DNA of 54,901 bases, from the NCBI GenBank assembly GCA_030535605.1, contig JAUNRQ010000002.1, positions 54,705 to 109,605 on the forward strand, in the 5' to 3' direction. The DNA is from Pseudoxanthomonas suwonensis. GTDB lineage: Bacteria; Pseudomonadota; Gammaproteobacteria; Xanthomonadales; Xanthomonadaceae. This document shows positions 1-8,413 of this stretch, piece after piece (within the stretch, counting starts at the first letter, position 1; each line of letters opens with the position of its first letter). The position numbers were made by a program, and so were the translations under genes. The notes under the pieces are model-generated. The model was given only the letters and a program-made list of their open reading frames with translations. It had not been told where the DNA came from and did no database searches.

Positions 1-1180
1 TCTTTGCGGCCTTCTTTGCGGGTTTCTTTGCGGCGCCCCCTGCAACGTTCTCGCCTGCCGCCTTCGCCGCCTTGCGGGCGGCCTTCTTCTGTTTTGCCGT
101 TTTCTTCCCGGAGGTCACTGGCAGGGCAGCGGCCTGATTTTTCCGGCTCTTCCTGGCAGCGGTGCCTTGCAGTGACTCCGATGGCGTCCCGCTGGTGTGG
201 GCCCGGGTCGGCCCGGCCGCCTGTGTCGCGTCGTTGGACGGCTGCGGGGTCGCGCGGCGACGCAGGGGCCGCTCTTCGTCGCTGCGACGCATGCGCCGCA
301 GCTCGCGCTGCAGTTCGGCGATCTTGCGGTGGGCGGAATCGACCTCGGTGCGGCCGGGAATGCCGAACTGTTCGCAGAACAGCTCCACTTCACGCTGGAT
401 CCCCTGCCGCAAGCGCATCTGCGCATTCACCAGTGCGCCGTAGACCTCGCGGAACTCGGCCGTCAGCGCGGTCTCGGCATAGGCGTCTTCCGCTGCGTCC
501 ACCCACAGGTCGAACAGCGCTCGGGCGCTGCCGATCTGGCGGCCCGGCTCTTCGTGCTCCGCCAGCTTGTCCTCGAAGCGCTCGAAGGCGCGTTGCCCCG
601 ACCTGGCCAGCAGCGCATGGAACGCCGCGCTGCGTTCCTGATGATCCAGTTGAGCGCGGGCCAGAGCCTGCAAACGCTCCTGGTGTTCGCGGGCAAGGCC
701 GAACGTGGGCAGCGACAGATTGGCGTGCAGTTCCCGACGCATGCTGTCCAGGTACGGTGAGGCGTCATCCACCCATTGCCCCAGACCCGGCATGGCCTGG
801 GCCCCCATTGCCCGGAACATTTCGGGAAACGGATTCTCGCTGCTGGTACCCAGTGCCTTGCGCCAGGCGTCGACGATCTCGCGCGCACCCGCCGACTGAC
901 CTGCGAACTGCGTCGCCACCTGCTGCATCTGCACCAGCCATTCGCGCGCCTGCCGATTGAAGCGATCCAGCGCCTGGTCGGCTTCACTGCGACCTCCGTG
1001 GGCCAGTTGGCTCCACAGGTTCAGCGCATCGCTCCACGCGTGGGCGCCGGGCATCGGCGCGCCAGGTCCCTCCGCGGCGCGGCGCATCGCGTCACCCCAG
1101 GCGTTCCAGTACTGCTGGACGAATGACTGCACATCAAGCGGCTGGCCGGGGCCCGGCTGTCCGAACGGCACATTGAACAT
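1..1180 (-). CDS. phaE: Class III poly(R)-hydroxyalkanoate synthase subunit PhaE (partial, 3' end off window)
   Basis: PhaE partners PhaC to form the class III PHA (polyhydroxybutyrate) synthase on cytoplasmic granules. 393 codons are visible and the stop lies beyond base 1. The start MFNVPFGQPG has a GGGAG ribosome site 6 nt upstream. The N-terminal two thirds is alpha-helical and Trp/Gln-rich (QQYWNAWGDAMRRAAEG), with PhaE-type features such as LFDLWVDAAEDAYAETALTAE and REVELFCEQFGIPGRTEVD near residues 240-300. From about residue 330 the protein becomes low-complexity and very basic (KKTAKQKKAARKAAKAAGE, then AAKKPAKKAAK). That tail resembles histone-H1-like phasin tails and is not part of the catalytic complex in the described family. 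phaC would be expected immediately downstream, outside the window. The assignment rests on sequence resemblance and the nearby PHB-oligomer hydrolase. Confidence 0.85.
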   Translation of the reverse strand, partial: MFNVPFGQPGPGQPLDVQSFVQQYWNAWGDAMRRAAEGPGAPMPGAHAWSDALNLWSQLAHGGRSEADQALDRFNRQAREWLVQMQQVATQFAGQSAGAREIVDAWRKALGTSSENPFPEMFRAMGAQAMPGLGQWVDDASPYLDSMRRELHANLSLPTFGLAREHQERLQALARAQLDHQERSAAFHALLARSGQRAFERFEDKLAEHEEPGRQIGSARALFDLWVDAAEDAYAETALTAEFREVYGALVNAQMRLRQGIQREVELFCEQFGIPGRTEVDSAHRKIAELQRELRRMRRSDEERPLRRRATPQPSNDATQAAGPTRAHTSGTPSESLQGTAARKSRKNQAAALPVTSGKKTAKQKKAARKAAKAAGENVAGGAAKKPAKKAAK

Positions 1181-1250
1181 GGTCGTCTCCCGTGGGCTGA
1201 CCTCGATTCTAGCAACCGGCCATGACCGCGCGGCGACGTTGCAAGCCGGC

Positions 1251-1868
1251 CTATGGCTTTGGAATGCGGAGCGTGCGGGAAACCATCAGCGAGCCGGACA
1301 GCGCGTACACCAGCACCAGCGGATGCAGCTGCCACGGTCCGAGCTGCAGGCGTCCTCCCCACAGTGCCTCGCCGATGTTGGCGCTCCACGCGGCCAGCGC
1401 CAGCAGGCCGACGATGAGCACGCTGGTGGGAATCGGCGTGCCCTCGAAATGCGTGACCTTGCCCTCGTCGCCGCTGAGCTGCTCGGCAGTGACGTTGTAG
1501 CGTGCCAGCCGGGACACCCCGCAGCCGACGAAATAGCTCAGCACCAACCAGTCCCACCCACCCTGCATGCCGCAGGCGTAGCCCAGTGCGGCAGGGGCGA
1601 CACCGAAGGAAATCACGTCGGCCAGCGAGTCCAGTTCGCGACCAAGCGTGGACGAGACCTGGCGCCAGCGGGCGATGCGCCCGTCCAGCGCATCGAAGGC
1701 AAAGGCGAGCGGAATCAGGGCCATGCCCAGCAGCAACATGCCGCGATCGCCGTCCTGCAGGTAACGCATCGCGGCGAAGATCGCACCGGTACCACAGAAC
1801 GCATTGGCCAACGTGAACCAGTCGGCCAGATGGAAGTCGCGGAACATGGAGAAGTGGCGCTGTTTCAT
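1251..1868 (-). CDS. pssA: CDP-alcohol phosphatidyltransferase, probable phosphatidylserine synthase
   Basis: Predicted integral membrane enzyme transferring a phosphatidyl group from CDP-diacylglycerol to an alcohol, most likely L-serine (first step to phosphatidylethanolamine). The complete CDP-alcohol phosphotransferase motif is visible: D59-x2-D62-G63-x2-A66-R67-x8-G76-x3-D80-x3-D84. About six hydrophobic segments span the 205 residues. HFEGTPIPTS near residue 145 is typical of bacterial type II PssA. I chose the ATG at 1868 (MKQRHFSMF) because GGGA lies 6 nt upstream; in-frame ATG 1874 and TTG 1886 are alternatives. It lies 70 bp upstream of phaE on the same strand. The exact alcohol substrate is inferred. 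Confidence 0.85.
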   Translation of the reverse strand: MKQRHFSMFRDFHLADWFTLANAFCGTGAIFAAMRYLQDGDRGMLLLGMALIPLAFAFDALDGRIARWRQVSSTLGRELDSLADVISFGVAPAALGYACGMQGGWDWLVLSYFVGCGVSRLARYNVTAEQLSGDEGKVTHFEGTPIPTSVLIVGLLALAAWSANIGEALWGGRLQLGPWQLHPLVLVYALSGSLMVSRTLRIPKP

Positions 1869-2181
1869 GGGCATTCCCGGAGGCAAAGGCGAACGATGCC
1901 AGAGCGATGGTGGTCAGCGGGCGAAGACCGGAAGTCGAATGATCCTGTCGCGTCCCGCGACGGCTTGCGGGTGCGCAGGGGCACCCACGGGTCGCGGCGG
2001 CGAACGAGTCCGGTCACGCGCGTGGAGATCCCGATCCCGGTCAGGAACGGAGCGGCCCTCACGCGGAGACCCTCGCCGGATGGTGTTGTCCGACATGTGC
2101 CCCGCTGTCAGGACGACCGACGGCTTTCGCCCGATCGCTCGGGCATGGGTCAATGGCGAAGCCCGCTGCCGGTTCGCGCGT
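1869..2181. other. Intergenic region without a convincing gene
   Basis: The 313 bp between the oligomer hydrolase stop and pssA hold only short, compositionally unconvincing frames on both strands. It must contain the pssA-phaE promoter if these genes are not read through from upstream, but no clear -35/-10 pair, hairpin with a U-tract or repeat could be picked out by eye. Confidence 0.5.
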
Positions 2182-3948
2182 TCAGCGCAGGCGCAGGTCC
2201 GCCCGCTGAAGCGCACGCTGCGCGCGCGGCACCGGCGCGAACACCGCATCGTCCGGCAGAGGCCCCTTGCCATCCAGATGGGCCTCCAGCTGGTCCAGCG
2301 CCTCGTACACGTACGGCAACAGCGGAACGTAGGCCGCGGCCATCGGCGGGAAGGCAAGGAACGCATCGAAGTGCTGTGCGTTGCGTACCTGCCACATGCG
2401 CACATGCTCGCGGCCGGCGGCGCGGGCGGCCGCGACATAGGGCTGGCTGCTGAACGCCATCGGGATCAGGCCGTCGTCGGTGCCGTGCACCACGATCACC
2501 GGCAGCCCCTCACGTGGTGGCGCAGCGCGGGTGCGGGCGATGCCATCGGTCACCGGGCCATTTGTGCTCGCCAATCCGGCCAGGCAGGTCAGGCCGGCGA
2601 TCATGCCCTCCGGCGGATCCACCAACTGCACGCCATTGCCCGGCGGAATGCCACTGGCATCACTCCACCAGGCGGCGCGCTCGGCGGCGGTGGCAGGCCG
2701 CGGCTGGCCCGGATCGCCGGCCACGTAGCGATAGCCGCAGGGGTGGGCATCGTGCGGTGCGCGGGCATAGGACGAGGCATATGCCGCCAGCACCGAACGC
2801 CACAGGTCGAACTGCACGCTGCTGGCACCGCCGCGCAGGGCAGCATCGCTCCAGCCACTGCTGCGCAGCATCTCCAGTGCCGATTGTTGCCGGGTCGCCA
2901 GGTCAGCACCCTGCAGTTGCCCGCGTTCGGCCAGTGCGTTGCACGTTGCCTCGGCATGCGGCACCGGTGGCAGGCCCAGGGCCGGCAACGCGCACGGCAT
3001 CAGCAGCGCGGCTTCACTGGCGTATTCGTACAGCGAGCGCCCGCCATGAGCGTCGACGAACACGTTCGGCTCGCCGGCGACCACGCCATCCAGCCAGTCG
3101 CCTTCCAGCTCGGCCGCACGCAACACCGCACCGCCACCATTGGAAATGCCGACCGCGATGACCCGGGTATCGGCGAACGTGAACCCACCCGCCTGCGGGA
3201 ACGCGCGCTCCAGTGCCTGAAGACCGAACTCGGCCGCCTGGCGGACATGCCGGCCCCAGTCCGCTTCGGGATTGTCCTGCGAGTGCGCGTGCTTGAAGGC
3301 CACGCCCTGCCCCTCGAGACTCGACGGGACGAAGGCACTTGCCTGGTCCGCTGGCACCACTTGGCCATCGGCAGCGAAGCCCAGCCCCGCGTCCAGATCG
3401 AAGTAATCGCTGCCGGCGGCCTTGTCGCTGTGCACCACCGCGCACCCGCGCGGCAGGCCCCATGCCGCGCCGAGCGCCATCGCGCCATGGACGCCGCGCG
3501 AGCCGGACGCCACGGTCACCACCAGACAGCGCTTGCCCTGATCAAAGGCGTCCGGCACCTGTGCGAGCACGCGTTGCGGCTGGCGTGCGCCCGGCAGCGT
3601 CGCCAGGGTGGCGTATTCGCGGCCCGGTACCGCAGCCAGACTGCCGTAGACCTCGCCGAAGCCACCGGCCGGCGACAGGTCCGCGATCCCGCGCCAGCTC
3701 CCCCAGATCGCCCGACGCCGCAATTCCTCGCTGGTCGGCCGGGCCGCGTCGGCGAAGCCCGGCGGCGCCATGGAGCGCAGGCCATCGGCGCCGAGTCCGG
3801 CGGTCAGCAGGTCATCGCCCTGACGGTGCTCGCTGGCGGTGATGGTGTCGAACATCGGAACCCCGTCGCGTGGCGGAAGACTGGTGGCGCAGCTGGCGAG
3901 GGCGAGCGAGGCGGCGAGAGCGGCAAGTGGCGCGAAGGTTCTGTCCAT
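2182..3948 (-). CDS. D-(-)-3-hydroxybutyrate oligomer hydrolase, lipoprotein
   Basis: 588-residue alpha/beta hydrolase of the 3HBOH family (Pfam PF10605 type), which cleaves 3-hydroxybutyrate oligomers released from PHB into monomers. The nucleophile elbow GISNGGG places the catalytic serine at S269. GTDDGLIP and NAQHFDAFLAFPP near the C-terminus are the likely Asp and His regions. The first 20 residues form a lipoprotein signal peptide with lipobox LASC (Cys20), so the enzyme should be membrane-anchored in the periplasm or outer membrane rather than on cytoplasmic granules. Its position next to pssA-phaE supports a role in PHB or exogenous 3HB-oligomer use. A GntP permease 7 kb away could import the monomer. 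Confidence 0.85.
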   Translation of the reverse strand: MDRTFAPLAALAASLALASCATSLPPRDGVPMFDTITASEHRQGDDLLTAGLGADGLRSMAPPGFADAARPTSEELRRRAIWGSWRGIADLSPAGGFGEVYGSLAAVPGREYATLATLPGARQPQRVLAQVPDAFDQGKRCLVVTVASGSRGVHGAMALGAAWGLPRGCAVVHSDKAAGSDYFDLDAGLGFAADGQVVPADQASAFVPSSLEGQGVAFKHAHSQDNPEADWGRHVRQAAEFGLQALERAFPQAGGFTFADTRVIAVGISNGGGAVLRAAELEGDWLDGVVAGEPNVFVDAHGGRSLYEYASEAALLMPCALPALGLPPVPHAEATCNALAERGQLQGADLATRQQSALEMLRSSGWSDAALRGGASSVQFDLWRSVLAAYASSYARAPHDAHPCGYRYVAGDPGQPRPATAAERAAWWSDASGIPPGNGVQLVDPPEGMIAGLTCLAGLASTNGPVTDGIARTRAAPPREGLPVIVVHGTDDGLIPMAFSSQPYVAAARAAGREHVRMWQVRNAQHFDAFLAFPPMAAAYVPLLPYVYEALDQLEAHLDGKGPLPDDAVFAPVPRAQRALQRADLRLR

Positions 3949-4119
3949 GCCGTCACCCTAGCAGCGCGATGGCCCACGGGCATCGTACTTTGGTCGGTAT
4001 GCGGGCACCGTGCAGCCGCATCGGCCATTGGTACAGGCGCGGGCAGGCGGCACCGCTGATACGCTTCACCGCAAGTCCCCAGGCATGCCCTGCCTGTCAC
4101 CCCGTCGCGCCCGCCTTCC

Positions 4120-4794
4120 ATGACCACCCTGCTGATCGCCGACGACCACCCGCTGTTCCGCGCCGCCCTGCGTGGCGCGGCCGCCGACGCGGTGGCCGGT
4201 CTCGAGGTGCGCGAGGCGGATTCGCTGGACAGCGTGTTGAGCGCGCTGGAAGCCGAGCCGGAGATCGACCTGGTGCTGCTGGACCTGCACATGCCGGGCA
4301 ACCACGGCCTGGCGGGGTTGGCGGCGGTTCGTGCGCAGTATCCGGGGACCGCGGTGGTCGTGGTCTCCGCCAATGACGACCCGCAGGTGGTCCGCCGCGC
4401 GCTGGACCACGGTGCCGCCGGTTACCTGCCGAAGCGGTCCGGCCTGGAGGAACTGCGCCAGGCGATTCGCGCCGTGCTGGCTTGCGAACAATGGCTGCCG
4501 GCGGCACTGCGCGCGGCGGTGCAACGTGCGCCCTCGGCCAGTGCGGACAGCGAACTGGCCGCGCGCCTTGCCAGCCTCTCGCCGCAGCAGTTCCGGGTAC
4601 TGATGCTGGTGGCACAGGGACTGCTGAACAAGCAGATCGCCGATCGGCTCGACATCCAGGAACGCACGGTCAAAGCCCACCTGACCGCCATCTTCGAGCG
4701 CCTCGGCGTCCGCAACCGCACACAGGCCGGCGTGATCCTGCGCGAACTGGAACTGAGCGACCCTTCCCGCCAGATCGATACCCCGGCCTCGTAG
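4120..4794 (+). CDS. LuxR/NarL-family response regulator, CrbR/ErdR-like
   Basis: 224 residues: receiver domain (1-120) with acidic pocket D8/D9 and phosphoacceptor D55 (LVLLDLHMPG), and a LuxR-type helix-turn-helix near 147-212 (LSPQQFRVLMLVAQGLLNKQIADRL). The receiver resembles CrbR/ErdR/AgmR regulators that activate acetyl-CoA synthetase (acs) for acetate scavenging. The gene is tail-to-tail with a transporter-fused hybrid kinase 93 bp away whose architecture matches CrbS, which supports a cognate pair. No good Shine-Dalgarno precedes the ATG; no better in-frame start was seen. The acetate role is inference from the family. Confidence 0.85.
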   Translation: MTTLLIADDHPLFRAALRGAAADAVAGLEVREADSLDSVLSALEAEPEIDLVLLDLHMPGNHGLAGLAAVRAQYPGTAVVVVSANDDPQVVRRALDHGAAGYLPKRSGLEELRQAIRAVLACEQWLPAALRAAVQRAPSASADSELAARLASLSPQQFRVLMLVAQGLLNKQIADRLDIQERTVKAHLTAIFERLGVRNRTQAGVILRELELSDPSRQIDTPAS

Positions 4795-4887
4795 CCGCGG
4801 TCTCCTCCGAGACGGGCTCCGGCGACGCTGGCCGGTGTCGGCACGCGACCGCGCATCAAGCACGGTCCATGCTGCCGAGGGCCGAAC

Positions 4888-7800
4888 CTATGCACTCGGC
4901 GGCCGCGCCTGGCGCGCGGCCAGCAGCCGGTCCAGCACCGACTTCAGTGCCAAGGGCTTGATCGGTTTCGACAACCACTGCAGGCCGGCATCCAGTACCG
5001 CATTGCGCACCTCGGTGCCCGCATCGGCGCTGACGATGAGAGTCGGCTGCGGCGCATGCTCGGCCAGCAGGCGATCACGCACCGCCAGGCCGGTATCACC
5101 ATCGTCCAGGTGGTAATCCAGCAGCCACAGATCGGCCGCTGCGGTGCGCAAGGCGGCAGCGGCGCCGTCACGGCCGGTGGCGGTAAGCACGTCCCAGCCC
5201 CAGCCGCGCAGCAACGTGGCCAGCGCGTCCAGTGCCTGCACGTCGTTGTCGACGACAAGAATCCGCCGCTGCCCGGGGGCGAGCGGCGACGGGCCAGCAG
5301 CGGACGTCGGCGCGGAGGTGGCCGGCGCATGTGCCATGGGGACACTGATGCTGAATACCGTGCCGAACCCGACGCGGCTTTGCAGGTCGATCGGCGCCTC
5401 CAGCAACGCCGCAACACGCTCGGCGATGGACAACCCCAGCCCAAGCCCCTGGCCACGGGCATCGGCACCGCGACGGAATTCCTCGAAGATGCGTCCCTGC
5501 GCTTCTGCCGCGATGCCCGGGCCGGTGTCATGCACTTCGATCCGCACCCGGCCACCACGGCGACGCACGCCCAGCAACACCCGCCCGCTGTGCGTGTAAC
5601 GCACGGCGTTGGCGAGGAAGTTCTGCAGGACCCGACGCAGCAGCTGTGCATCCACATGCACGCGAACGCGTGTCGGCAGCACGTGCAGTTGCAGCCCACG
5701 TGCAGCGGCGATCGCACCGAACTCCGACGCCAGCGGCTCCAGCACTTCCGCCAGAGCGACGTCGCGCGGCTGCGGCACCATGCCGCCGGCTTCCAGCTGC
5801 GACATGTCCAGCAACCCGGTGAGCAGCTCGCCGGTGGAGTCCAGCGCGCCACGGATCTGCTGCGCCCCGGTGCGGTGTTCCGGCGCGGTCAAGGTTTGCG
5901 CCAAGGCATCAGTGAACAACTGGGCGGCATGCAAGGGTTGCAACAGATCATGCCCGATCGCCGCCAGGAAGCGGGTCTTGGCTTGATTGGCACGTTCCGC
6001 TTCGGCCCGCGCGGCATCCAGGCTGGCAGTGCGCTCCATCACGCGTTGCTCCAGCGTTTCCATGCTCCGCTTCAGCGCGGTTTCGGTGTGGCGGAAGGCG
6101 GTCACATCGGTGAATGTCGCGACGAAACCGCCACCGGGCACCGGGTTGCCCCGGATTTCCACCACCGCGCCATCGGGAAAGCAGCGTTCGCTGACATACG
6201 GGGTGCCGGCACGCATGTGCCGCAGGCGTTTGTCCAGTTCCTGCTGGCCGGGGACTGCACCGATCAGGCCCACATGGATGTTGTGCGCGATCAGGTCGGC
6301 GACCGGCGTGCCGACACGCAACAGACTTCCGGGATAGTCGAACAACCGTGCATAGCGCTGGTTCCAGGCCACCAGCCGCAGCTTCGCGTCCACCACGCTG
6401 ATGCCCTGGCTCATGTTCTGCAGCGCTGCTTCCAGCACTTGCTGGTTGAAACGCAGGTCCTGGGCGGCCTCGCCGACGATGGCCGCGACGGTATCCAGAT
6501 CGGCACCGGCTTCGCGGCGGGCCGCGTCCAGCAGCAACCGGGTCGAAGCGCTGCCCAGCACCGCGGCCAGCTCGCGCTCCATCCGCGTGGCAGTGATCGC
6601 CGGGACCGGCCCCTGTCGAGGGGCATCGTGCAGCAGCGCCTCGACCTTTTCCGGCGGAAGGAAACGGCGACCTGCATTGCGCAACGTGGCCGCATCGACC
6701 AGGCCGGTTGCAACACGCGCCGGAGCACGCATGCGTGCCGCCAGCAGCACGGTGACCAGCGTGCCGGCACCCAGGCTCAGTGCCACGGCGCGCATCAGCC
6801 GGCTCCACTGCCCCAGGCCGAGGAAGTCGTCAGGCGAAAGCCAATGCAGGCCAAACGGCCCAAGCTGCAACCAGTCACTGCCACCGACCAGCATCGGCGG
6901 CAGCATCACCCAGGCCCAGACGCCGAAGCCGGCGACCACGCCGAAGCTGACCGCGCGCGCGGGCGTCTGCGGCCACCACACGGCGAACACCAGTGCCGGC
7001 AGCAGCGTGGCCAGCGCCGAAAACGACACCGCGCCGACGTCGGCCAGCGCCTCGTTGCCGCTGAGCTCGCGCGCGTATCCCCAGCCAGCCAGCATGATGG
7101 CGACGATGCACAGCCGACGCAGTCGCAGCAAGCCACCGCGGTGGTCGTCACCCGAGCCCCGCGACCACAGCCCGCCGCGCAGCAGACCGGGCGCAAACCA
7201 GTGGTTGCCGATCATCAGGCTCAACGACAAGGTGCTGACGATGACCATGCCGGTGGCGGCACTGAGGCCGCCGAGGAACACCAGCAACGCCAGCGATGCC
7301 TGTCCTTGCGAGAGTGGCAGTGCCAGCGCGTACATGTCGGTGGATACGCGCGTTCCCAGCATGGTGGCGCCGGCATGCGCCAGTGGCAGGGTCGGCAACG
7401 CGATCAGCAGCAGGTACAAGGGGAACTGCCAACGGGCGGTCTTCAGGTGGCGCTCGTCGCGGCATTCGACGACGCCGACATGGAACTGGTGCGGCAGGAT
7501 GAACATCGCCAGTGCCCCCAGTACCACCAGCGGCAGGAAACCACCCCCCGCGGCGGGCACCTGTGCCAGCGCCGTGGCATCGACCTGCACGCCGCGCAAG
7601 CCCCACCAGACGAAGCCACCGAGCAACAGCATCGCCACCAGCTTGAACAGCGATTCGAAGGCCATCGCCAGGACCAGCCCGCGGTTGTGTTCGGCCGCGC
7701 TGGCCCGACGGGTGCCGAACGCCATGGTGAAGGCGGCCATGGCCAGCGCCACCAGCAACGCGCCATCGCGCCACCACGGCAGCCCGGACTGCGCGCCTCC

Positions 7801-8235
7801 CACCAGCGTGGCAAAGCTCTGGGTCACCGCCTGCAGCTGCAGGGCGATGTACGGGATCAAGCCCAGCACTGCGACCAAGGTGATGGTGGCCGCGAGCCAC
7901 GCGTCCTTGCCCAGACGAGTCGCGATCAGATCCGCCAGCGACGTCGCGTTGCTCTCGCGCGCAAGACGCACCAGCCGAAGCATGAACTGCACCGCGAACG
8001 CGTAGAAGGCGATGGCACCGATGAACGTCGGCGGCAGCGGCCAGCCGTAGCGCGCGGCCTGGGTGACCGTGCCGTAGAACGTCCACGACGTGCAATGCAC
8101 CGCCAGCGACAGCGCATAGACGTGATGCCAATGCCGGGAAAGCACCCCCGGCCGGCGCTCGGCATAGACGGCCACCGCGAACAGCAGGCCAAGCCAGGTC
8201 AAGGCAGCAAGGGCAACGGTCGAGGTTTCGGGCAT
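4888..8235 (-). CDS. Hybrid sensor histidine kinase with N-terminal sodium:solute symporter domain, CrbS-like
   Basis: 1115 residues. Order: an SLC5/SSS-like membrane domain of 12-13 helices (about 1-500), a linker, a PAS domain (about 615-720, NMSQGISVVDAKLRLVAWN), a coiled-coil stretch, HisKA with phosphorylatable H762 (FLAAIGHDLLQPLHAAQL), HATPase_c (VHDTGPGIAAEAQGRIFEEF) and a C-terminal receiver with D1040 (LWLLDYHLDD). CrbS-type proteins pair a transporter module with a kinase and respond to acetate or acetyl-CoA balance in Vibrio and Pseudomonas. I chose MPETSTVALAALTW as the start because it places the first transmembrane helix close to the N-terminus; an in-frame start at 8313 would add 26 residues of non-hydrophobic sequence. 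Confidence 0.87.
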   Translation of the reverse strand: MPETSTVALAALTWLGLLFAVAVYAERRPGVLSRHWHHVYALSLAVHCTSWTFYGTVTQAARYGWPLPPTFIGAIAFYAFAVQFMLRLVRLARESNATSLADLIATRLGKDAWLAATITLVAVLGLIPYIALQLQAVTQSFATLVGGAQSGLPWWRDGALLVALAMAAFTMAFGTRRASAAEHNRGLVLAMAFESLFKLVAMLLLGGFVWWGLRGVQVDATALAQVPAAGGGFLPLVVLGALAMFILPHQFHVGVVECRDERHLKTARWQFPLYLLLIALPTLPLAHAGATMLGTRVSTDMYALALPLSQGQASLALLVFLGGLSAATGMVIVSTLSLSLMIGNHWFAPGLLRGGLWSRGSGDDHRGGLLRLRRLCIVAIMLAGWGYARELSGNEALADVGAVSFSALATLLPALVFAVWWPQTPARAVSFGVVAGFGVWAWVMLPPMLVGGSDWLQLGPFGLHWLSPDDFLGLGQWSRLMRAVALSLGAGTLVTVLLAARMRAPARVATGLVDAATLRNAGRRFLPPEKVEALLHDAPRQGPVPAITATRMERELAAVLGSASTRLLLDAARREAGADLDTVAAIVGEAAQDLRFNQQVLEAALQNMSQGISVVDAKLRLVAWNQRYARLFDYPGSLLRVGTPVADLIAHNIHVGLIGAVPGQQELDKRLRHMRAGTPYVSERCFPDGAVVEIRGNPVPGGGFVATFTDVTAFRHTETALKRSMETLEQRVMERTASLDAARAEAERANQAKTRFLAAIGHDLLQPLHAAQLFTDALAQTLTAPEHRTGAQQIRGALDSTGELLTGLLDMSQLEAGGMVPQPRDVALAEVLEPLASEFGAIAAARGLQLHVLPTRVRVHVDAQLLRRVLQNFLANAVRYTHSGRVLLGVRRRGGRVRIEVHDTGPGIAAEAQGRIFEEFRRGADARGQGLGLGLSIAERVAALLEAPIDLQSRVGFGTVFSISVPMAHAPATSAPTSAAGPSPLAPGQRRILVVDNDVQALDALATLLRGWGWDVLTATGRDGAAAALRTAAADLWLLDYHLDDGDTGLAVRDRLLAEHAPQPTLIVSADAGTEVRNAVLDAGLQWLSKPIKPLALKSVLDRLLAARQARPPSA

Positions 8236-8354
8236 CGGTGCTTCGGGTAACGCGACTGCTGCAGGATAGTCGTTCGCTGGGGCCGCGCGTGTCCCGCGCC
8301 ACGGACCGGGCACTGCATGGATCAGGGACCGGGGCTGGCGCTCACGCGGAGACG

Positions 8355-8385
8355 AAAAAAGCCGCCGGGAACGGATCCCGGCGGC
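8355..8385 (-). terminator. Intrinsic terminator of the TonB-dependent receptor gene
   Basis: A perfect 10-bp stem (GCCGCCGGGA with TCCCGGCGGC, 5-nt loop) lies 28 bp beyond the receptor stop. Read on the minus strand it is followed directly by six T residues. It separates the receptor from the kinase gene further downstream on the same strand. Confidence 0.9.
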
Positions 8386-8413
8386 GCTGGCAGTGATCCC
8401 CCCGGAACGCTGC

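Noticed and set aside
5056..8250. 1064-codon plus-strand frame opposite the hybrid kinase
   Set aside because: Gln/His/Arg-rich with no recognisable domain; the minus-strand gene has full kinase, transporter and receiver motifs.
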